A DNA stretch of 11,360 nt from the NCBI GenBank assembly GCA_009775365.1, contig VSPM01000079.1:1-11360 (forward strand). The letters are read 5' to 3'. Both the position numbers and the translations under genes were made by a program. The notes under the pieces were generated by a model that ran no database searches, was not told the origin of the DNA, and saw only the letters and a list, made by a program, of their open reading frames with translations. Of the stretch, positions 7,295 through 11,360 are shown in pieces; position 1 is the stretch's first letter; every line of letters begins with the position of its first letter. The stretch is from Muribaculaceae bacterium (lineage in GTDB: Bacteria > Bacteroidota > Bacteroidia > Bacteroidales > Muribaculaceae).

Positions 7295-8257
7295 TTATTT
7301 CTCTACTCCAAGTTTCTTGCGAAGGTTCAGAAGCATGTCTTTAGTCATGGCGTCGAGGTCATATTCCGGCTTCCAGTCCCATTCCTCGCGTGCGCAAGTG
7401 TCGTCGAGGCTGTCGGGCCAAGAGTCGGCGATTTTCTGACGCAGCGGATCGAGTTCATACTCCATTTTGAAATCGGGCACATACTCTTTGATTTTCGATG
7501 CGATGATTTCAGGATCGAAGCTCATAGAAGCGATGTTGAAAGAGTTGCGGTGCTTTAGACGAGTGGGGTCAGCCTCCATGATTTCAACGGCAGCGCGAAG
7601 AGCGTCGGGCATATACATCATGTCCATGAATGTGCCGGGACGGAGCGGGCATTTGAAAGTCTCACCTTTCACGGCAGAATAATAGATGTCTACAGCATAG
7701 TCGGTAGTGCCTCCACCCGGAGGGGCTACATATGAAATAAGACCCGGGAATCTCACCGAACGGGTGTCGACACCGAATCGGCGTGCGTAATAATCGGAAA
7801 GCATCTCGCCGGTCACTTTTGTAACTCCGTAGATTGTTTCCGGACGCTGGATGGTGTCTTGCGGTGTTTTGGTGTGAGGGGTGTCAGGGCCGAAAGAACC
7901 GATAGAACTTGGCGTGAACACCGCGCATCCCTTTTCGCGAGCCACTTCAAGGGTGTTGTAGAGTCCGCCTACACCGATTTTCCACGCCAGTTGAGGGCGG
8001 GCTTCTGCCACTGCGCTCAAAAGAGCGGCAAGATTGTAGATAGTGTCAACCTTGTATTTGTCGACAGCTTCCGCGATTTGCTGCGGATTTGTGATGTCTA
8101 CAAGATGCGATGGGCCGCTTTCAAGAAGTGCGCCTTTGGGTTCTGCTCCGGGAATATAGCCTGCTACAACGTTTCCGTCAGGATAGAGCGAGCGGAGCTT
8201 CATCGTGAGTTCCGACCCAATCTGGCCGGTGGCTCCAATAATAAGGATATTCTTCAT
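7295..8257 (-). CDS. L-threonine 3-dehydrogenase, SDR (epimerase-like) type
   Basis: This 320-residue cytosolic enzyme oxidises L-threonine with NAD+ to 2-amino-3-ketobutyrate. It belongs to the extended short-chain dehydrogenase/epimerase type also found in animals and some bacteria, not the zinc-dependent Tdh of E. coli. An N-terminal Rossmann fold carries GATGQIG (residues 8-14, NAD binding) and NLAALLSAVAEARP at about 75-88. PSSIGSFGP at about 116-124 supplies the catalytic Ser, and IYGVTKVTGE holds the Tyr143/Lys147 pair. SVRFPGLISY at 167-176 and the Pro/Gly-rich segment PPGGGTTDYAVDIYY are typical of this subfamily. The frame is open to a TTG at 8344, but that start would precede the -7 promoter box, and ATG 8257 gives the expected MKNILIIGATG beginning. 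It is divergent from the gene for the next pathway enzyme. Confidence 0.94.
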   Translation of the reverse strand: MKNILIIGATGQIGSELTMKLRSLYPDGNVVAGYIPGAEPKGALLESGPSHLVDITNPQQIAEAVDKYKVDTIYNLAALLSAVAEARPQLAWKIGVGGLYNTLEVAREKGCAVFTPSSIGSFGPDTPHTKTPQDTIQRPETIYGVTKVTGEMLSDYYARRFGVDTRSVRFPGLISYVAPPGGGTTDYAVDIYYSAVKGETFKCPLRPGTFMDMMYMPDALRAAVEIMEADPTRLKHRNSFNIASMSFDPEIIASKIKEYVPDFKMEYELDPLRQKIADSWPDSLDDTCAREEWDWKPEYDLDAMTKDMLLNLRKKLGVEK

Positions 8258-8341
8258 TATGGTGTTGTCATTAAGGTATGAAAATCCTAATTTGATGTCG
8301 GGTGCCGTGAGAAGAGTGCGACACTTGTTCAGAAATTTTTG

Positions 8342-8349
8342 CAAATATA
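8342..8349 (-). promoter_or_regulatory. -7 promoter box of the threonine dehydrogenase gene
   Basis: On the minus strand this reads TATATTTG, an exact TAnnTTTG match. The expected start of transcription is near 8335, giving a leader of about 78 nt to ATG 8257. No good TTTG is visible at -33. The box lies back to back with the kbl promoter box, the two being separated by 23 bp. Confidence 0.65.
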
Positions 8350-8372
8350 CGAGTAAATTCGGATAAAATACT

Positions 8373-8380
8373 TAACTTTG
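8373..8380 (+). promoter_or_regulatory. -7 promoter box of kbl
   Basis: This reads TAACTTTG, an exact TAnnTTTG match, with an expected transcription start near 8387 and a leader of about 94 nt to the kbl ATG at 8481. A TTTG at 8338-8341 is too far upstream (31 nt) to be a good -33 element. The neighbouring box at 8342-8349 faces the other way, so the polymerase sites overlap in their upstream halves. Confidence 0.65.
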
Positions 8381-8387
8381 GGTAAAA

Positions 8388-8436
8388 ATTTCTCCGTTAT
8401 TCTTCAAACACCTCTTTTGAGAAGGGAACGAGAAAT
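8388..8436 (+). promoter_or_regulatory. Two-tier hairpin at the start of the kbl leader RNA
   Basis: The outer stem pairs 8388-8398 with 8427-8436 (about 10 bp with one bulged C). An inner stem pairs CTTC (8402-8405) with GAAG (8421-8424), extended by AAA (8406-8408) with TTT (8416-8418) across a 2-nt bulge. It begins almost at the predicted transcription start. It could stabilise the mRNA 5' end or take part in regulation. It does not match any riboswitch I recognise and lacks a downstream T-run for attenuation. Confidence 0.4.
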
Positions 8437-8480
8437 GTCAAAAATAAAGCAAAAGACGATTTTAACATAAATCTAATATT

Positions 8481-9677
8481 ATGTACAGCAATTTTAAATC
8501 GCATTTGGAAAAGGAACTGCAAGATATTAAAGATGCAGGACTTTACAAAAATGAACGTGTAATCATCACTCCCCAGCGTGCCGATATCGAGGTGGCGAAC
8601 ACAGAGGGAGAAGTTCTCAATTTTTGCGCCAACAATTATCTTGGCCTTGCCGACAACTCGCGTCTGATCGAGGCAGCCAAGAGAGCAATGGATGAAAGAG
8701 GCTATGGCATGTCGTCAGTGCGTTTCATCTGCGGCACACAGGATCTCCACAAGGAGCTTGAGAAAGCCATCAGCGACTATTTCAAGACAGAAGACACTAT
8801 TCTCTATGCTGCCTGCTTCGATGCTAACGGTGGTTTGTTTGAACCTCTTTTCACAGAGGAAGACGCAATCATCAGCGATTCTTTGAACCACGCTTCCATC
8901 ATCGACGGCGTGCGTTTGTGCAAGGCTAAGCGCTTCCGCTACAAGAATGCCGACATGGAAGACCTGGAGCGTTGCCTTCAGGAGGCAAAGGATTGCCGTT
9001 TCAAGATTATTGCCACAGATGGTGTGTTCTCTATGGACGGCAATGTTGCTCCTATGGATAAGATCTGTGAGCTCGCAGATAAGTATGACGCTCTTGTGAT
9101 GGTAGACGAAAGCCATTCAGCAGGCGTTGTCGGCAAGACCGGCCATGGAGTGGCAGAGCAGTTTGACTGCTATGGTAAGATCGACATCTTCACCGGAACA
9201 CTTGGCAAGGCATTCGGTGGCGCTATGGGCGGATTCACAACCGGCCCGAAGGAGATTATAGACATGCTCCGTCAGCGTTCACGTCCGTATCTTTTCTCTA
9301 ACTCTGTTGCTCCCTCTATCGTTGGTGCAAGCCTTGAGATGCTCAAGATGCTCAAAGAAAGCAGCGAACTCCATGACAAACTCGTGGAGAACGTCAACTA
9401 TTTCCGCGACAAGATGATTGAGGCGGGTTTCGACATCAAGCCCACACAGAGTGCAATCTGCGCAGTGATGCTGTATGATGCAAAACTTTCTCAGGATTTC
9501 GCAGCAGAGATGCAGAAAGAGGGTATCTTTGTGACCGGTTTCTACTATCCTGTGGTTCCGAAAGGGCAGGCACGTATCCGTGTTCAGCTTTCTGCAGGCC
9601 ACAATCGCGAGCAGCTTGACCGAGCAATCGCTGCCTTCATCAAAGTCGGCAAAAAACTCGGCGTGATCGGCAAGTAA
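8481..9677 (+). CDS. kbl: Glycine C-acetyltransferase (2-amino-3-ketobutyrate CoA ligase)
   Basis: This 398-residue PLP enzyme of the alpha-oxoamine synthase family has the same length as E. coli Kbl. It cleaves 2-amino-3-ketobutyrate with CoA into glycine and acetyl-CoA, the second step of threonine breakdown. Visible landmarks are NFCANNYLGLADN (about 47-59), RFICGTQDLHKELE (81-94) and SDSLNHASIIDGVRL with His137. Further on are TDGVFSMDG (179-187), VDESHSAG with Asp209 and His212 at the cofactor, and TGTLGKAFGGAMGG with Lys243 forming the Schiff base. The C-terminal YPVVPKGQARIRVQLSA holds the substrate-carboxylate Arg. Very high similarity to Kbl, including SRPYLFSNS, and the neighbouring threonine dehydrogenase separate it from the related enzymes BioF, HemA and serine palmitoyltransferase. 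The start is ATG 8481, with no strong ribosome site as usual in this phylum. The start region is AT-rich. Confidence 0.96.
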   Translation: MYSNFKSHLEKELQDIKDAGLYKNERVIITPQRADIEVANTEGEVLNFCANNYLGLADNSRLIEAAKRAMDERGYGMSSVRFICGTQDLHKELEKAISDYFKTEDTILYAACFDANGGLFEPLFTEEDAIISDSLNHASIIDGVRLCKAKRFRYKNADMEDLERCLQEAKDCRFKIIATDGVFSMDGNVAPMDKICELADKYDALVMVDESHSAGVVGKTGHGVAEQFDCYGKIDIFTGTLGKAFGGAMGGFTTGPKEIIDMLRQRSRPYLFSNSVAPSIVGASLEMLKMLKESSELHDKLVENVNYFRDKMIEAGFDIKPTQSAICAVMLYDAKLSQDFAAEMQKEGIFVTGFYYPVVPKGQARIRVQLSAGHNREQLDRAIAAFIKVGKKLGVIGK

Positions 9678-9690
9678 TATAATTTTGCAT

Positions 9691-9705
9691 TATGATAATA
9701 TCATA
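9691..9705. repeat. Short AT-rich palindrome after kbl
   Basis: TATGATA and TATCATA flank a single A, making a 7-1-7 dyad 14 bp after the kbl stop codon. It is short and AT-rich. It could be a chance palindrome or a weak protein-binding site; it is not a good terminator. Confidence 0.3.
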
Positions 9706-9727
9706 GTGGATTATAACAACAAATAAC

Positions 9728-9758
9728 AATAGCCGGCTCTTTTTGAGAGTCGGCTATT
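9728..9758. terminator. Bidirectional terminator between kbl and the symporter gene
   Basis: A 12-bp stem (AATAGCCGGCTC at 9728-9739 with GAGTCGGCTATT at 9747-9758, one G-U pair) encloses a 7-nt loop. On the plus strand it is followed by TTGTTTG, about 50 nt after the kbl stop. On the minus strand it is followed by GTTATTTGTTG, about 55 nt after the symporter stop. It can serve both convergent genes. Confidence 0.8.
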
Positions 9759-9813
9759 TGTTTGAAGAGATGAATATGGTCCGGTTATTTTTTTGGCTTG
9801 AGCGTTTATAACA

Positions 9814-11055
9814 CTATTCCGGAAGTGACTCCGAGAAAGTCCTTTCTGTCGTTTTTATGCTCTCTGCTTCCGGGGACAATGGGTCGGGGAGGGTTTGTTT
9901 GGCGGAGGGGAACCATTTGTTGATGAGCAGGGCTATGAAGCCGTCGCCAGTGACGTTGCAGGCGGTTCCGAAACTGTCCATAGCGATGTAGAGGGCAATC
10001 ATGAGTGCCTGGTCAGCCTCTGTGAAGTTTAGGAATGTGGCAAGCAAGCCGAGCGATGCCATAATCGCACCTCCCGGCACCCCCGGGGCCGCAATAATAG
10101 ATATTCCAATCATGCATATGAATGACGCAAACATGCCTGAATCGTAGGGGTGGCCCTGCATAATCATCAGGGCAATCGCGCAGGCCACAATTTTCATTGC
10201 ACTTCCCGACATATGTATTGTGGCGCAAAGTGGAATTACGAAACCGGCTGTGTCTTCGCTTACTCCGATTTTAATAGCCTGCCTTAGAGTTACCGGTATG
10301 GTAGCCGCCGATGACTGTGTGCCGAGTGCGGTGAAATATGCCGGTAGCATGGTGATGAGAAGCTTGAACGGATTCTTCTTAACCACTATGCCTGCTATGG
10401 CATATTGCAACAGAAGCAAGAAAATGTGCATGGCAAAGATCACGAGTATTATTTTCATGAATGCTGATAACACAGTGGCAACTTGTCCTGACACAGTCAT
10501 ATTAAGGAATATGCCAAAAATGTATATTGGAAGAAGGGGTATAATCACCTTGGCTATCACCATCGACACTATTTCGCGAAATTCATTCAGGCCGGCTTTA
10601 AAAGTGTCGCCTCTCATATATGCAAGCGAGATTCCGAGTATAAATGCCAGCACCAAAGCCCCCATCACTCCCATAAGGGGAGGCATTTCTATAGTGAAAT
10701 ATGCAGCCAGGTCATGACCGCTTTTTACATCTTCCACTGCATGAGGTGATATGAGCTTCGGGAAGAAATAATTGCCGACTCCAAAACTCATGAATCCTGC
10801 AAAACAGGTGGAAAGGTAAGCGAGAGCCGCTGTGGCGATAAGCATTTTCCCGGCTTTATTGCCAATATCGGCAATAGCCGGCGCTACGAATGCCAAAATC
10901 AGAAGCGGAATAATAAAGCCTAAGAACTGACTGAAGATAGCATTAAATGTTGCGAATATTCTTCCGAGCCAAATCGGGAAAATATATCCGCAGCCGATTC
11001 CAAGCACGATGGCAATAAGAATCTGTAATAACAGGTTTACTTTAGGTAGTTTCAA
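9814..11055 (-). CDS. DAACS-family sodium/amino-acid symporter (GltP/SstT fold)
   Basis: This 413-residue inner-membrane protein belongs to the dicarboxylate/amino acid:cation symporter family. It has about eight hydrophobic segments and two re-entrant loops. The HP1 tip is TQSSAATIP (246-254), TM7 contains ATIHMSGSA (278-286), HP2 is AAPGVPGGA (322-330), and TM8 has DSFGTACNVTGD (360-371). Compared with GltPh, Asp360, Asn367 and Asp371 keep Asp394, Asn401 and Asp405, but Arg397, which binds acidic side chains, is Gly363. The sodium-site motif Asn-Met-Asp-Gly-Thr is His-Met-Ser-Gly-Ser. A neutral amino-acid substrate is therefore more likely than glutamate or aspartate, possibly threonine or serine given the neighbours. 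The start is TTG at 11055, because a stop codon lies two codons upstream and the next Met is far inside. The C-terminal tail (about 382-413) is polar and cytosolic. Confidence 0.9.
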   Translation of the reverse strand: MKLPKVNLLLQILIAIVLGIGCGYIFPIWLGRIFATFNAIFSQFLGFIIPLLILAFVAPAIADIGNKAGKMLIATAALAYLSTCFAGFMSFGVGNYFFPKLISPHAVEDVKSGHDLAAYFTIEMPPLMGVMGALVLAFILGISLAYMRGDTFKAGLNEFREIVSMVIAKVIIPLLPIYIFGIFLNMTVSGQVATVLSAFMKIILVIFAMHIFLLLLQYAIAGIVVKKNPFKLLITMLPAYFTALGTQSSAATIPVTLRQAIKIGVSEDTAGFVIPLCATIHMSGSAMKIVACAIALMIMQGHPYDSGMFASFICMIGISIIAAPGVPGGAIMASLGLLATFLNFTEADQALMIALYIAMDSFGTACNVTGDGFIALLINKWFPSAKQTLPDPLSPEAESIKTTERTFSESLPE

Positions 11056-11124
11056 GGTTTAAATGTTGATTCAGGTTATATATTTATTAACGCGAGTTCG
11101 GGATAAGGAACACCATAAAAAGTT

Positions 11125-11154
11125 GAATCGGCAGCTTGAAAAAGTTGCCGATTC
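11125..11154. terminator. Strong hairpin with GAAA tetraloop, owner unclear
   Basis: The stem of 13 bp (11125-11137 with 11142-11154, one G-U pair) closes on GAAA. On the plus strand it is followed by TTTT and on the minus strand by AACTTTTT, so it could terminate in either direction. No plus-strand gene ends before it. It lies about 70 bp upstream of the symporter start on the minus strand and would end any minus-strand transcript entering from the right edge. It could also be the end structure of an insertion sequence. Confidence 0.55.
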
Positions 11155-11155
11155 T

Positions 11156-11187
11156 TTTGGTAATATCACTGATATTTAGTAATTTAG
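11156..11187 (+). promoter_or_regulatory. Promoter of the right-edge ORF with an internal dyad
   Basis: TTTG (11156-11159) and TAATTTAG (11180-11187, one mismatch to TAnnTTTG) are 20 bp apart, matching the Bacteroidota -33/-7 layout. The predicted start near 11194 lies about 19 nt before ATG 11213. A 6-3-6 dyad, AATATC-ACT-GATATT (11162-11176), fills the spacer where a repressor could bind. Confidence 0.5.
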
Positions 11188-11212
11188 AGGAACAAACAAT
11201 AAATACTGTATC

Positions 11213-11360
11213 ATGATTACCGAAAGTAAAGTTACTGAAATTTTTTGTATTGCAGATGATTTCTGCAAAGAATTTGAGGGTGAGATCACGGCTCTTTCAT
11301 TTAAGATTGCGTTGCATTCTCAAAGATTGTGCTATTTTATAGTGGGAAGATGTCCCGATG
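11213..11360 (+). CDS. Partial ORF, start resembles IS982-family transposase
   Basis: The frame starts at ATG 11213 and is open to the window edge (about 49 residues). The first about 24 residues, MITESKVTEIFCIADDFCKE and the next few, closely resemble the N-terminus I know from IS982-family transposases of Bacteroidales. After Phe-Glu-Gly-Glu-Ile the sequence no longer matches what I expect, which is a His-Arg-Asn-rich stretch before the first catalytic acidic motif. The element could thus be a degraded or recombined copy, or this may be a different gene with a similar start. The catalytic region would lie beyond the window. No terminal inverted repeat could be confirmed upstream; the hairpin at 11125-11154 is the only candidate end structure. 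Confidence 0.5.
   Translation, partial: MITESKVTEIFCIADDFCKEFEGEITALSFKIALHSQRLCYFIVGRCPD

Noticed and set aside
7859..8281. 140-residue plus-strand frame antisense to the threonine dehydrogenase gene
   Set aside because: The opposite strand carries a clear SDR enzyme with all motifs; this frame has none.
8258..8344. Longer threonine dehydrogenase starting at TTG 8344
   Set aside because: It would add 29 residues before the Rossmann fold and would start at the -7 box, upstream of the predicted transcript start.
8715..9116. 133-residue minus-strand frame inside kbl
   Set aside because: It is fully antisense to a strongly conserved enzyme and shows no recognisable motif.
10220..10717. 165-residue hydrophobic plus-strand frame antisense to the symporter
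   Set aside because: Its hydrophobicity mirrors the membrane segments of the symporter on the other strand. There are no family features and no promoter.
11297..11360. Short minus-strand frame open to the right edge and ending at 11297
   Set aside because: About 21 codons only, with no family match; kept only as a possible explanation for the hairpin at 11125-11154.
1..11360. CRISPR arrays, tRNA or rRNA genes, toxin-antitoxin pairs, phage genes
   Set aside because: No spaced direct repeats, no tRNA-like or rRNA sequence, and no paired small ORFs or phage-type genes were seen on reading both strands.

Overview
The window looks like chromosomal DNA from a Bacteroidota bacterium, most likely a gut-type Bacteroidales. 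Three intergenic regions carry the characteristic Bacteroidota -7 promoter box TAnnTTTG (TACATTTG, TATATTTG, TAACTTTG), there are no strong Shine-Dalgarno sequences, and the protein families and gene order fit that order. A narrower placement, for example a Muribaculaceae-like genus suggested by coding GC near 50% and AT-rich spacers, is a guess.

Region 1 (1-420) is AT-rich and has no confident gene, only a doubtful small ORF. Region 2 (421-7182) is a five-gene minus-strand unit read right to left: a TetR-type repressor, a TolC-like outer-membrane channel, a lipoprotein membrane-fusion protein, an RND (HAE1-type) inner-membrane pump, and a small PII/CutA-like protein. It ends in a strong hairpin at 421-455. 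The only promoter box seen lies in front of the TetR gene, next to a perfect 14-9-14 dyad, so the cassette is probably autoregulated from one promoter.

Region 3 (7222-9758) is a divergent threonine-catabolism pair. SDR-type L-threonine 3-dehydrogenase (minus) and glycine C-acetyltransferase/2-amino-3-ketobutyrate CoA ligase (plus) share a 223-bp spacer with back-to-back promoters. Together they convert threonine to glycine and acetyl-CoA with NADH production. Hairpin terminators flank both sides.

Region 4 (9814-11055) is a minus-strand DAACS-family sodium/amino-acid symporter converging on kbl. Its substrate-site position equivalent to GltPh Arg397 is Gly, which argues against an acidic amino-acid substrate and, with the neighbours, makes a neutral amino acid such as threonine or serine plausible.

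Region 5 (11125-11360) has an orphan hairpin, a promoter with an internal dyad, and a partial plus-strand ORF whose first about 24 residues resemble the start of Bacteroidales IS982-family transposases. It runs off the window.

Most of the window is well-recognised biology. The points that merit a second look are the PII-like protein attached to a drug-type RND cassette, the altered ion and substrate positions of the symporter, the dyad at the tetR promoter, and the right-edge ORF.
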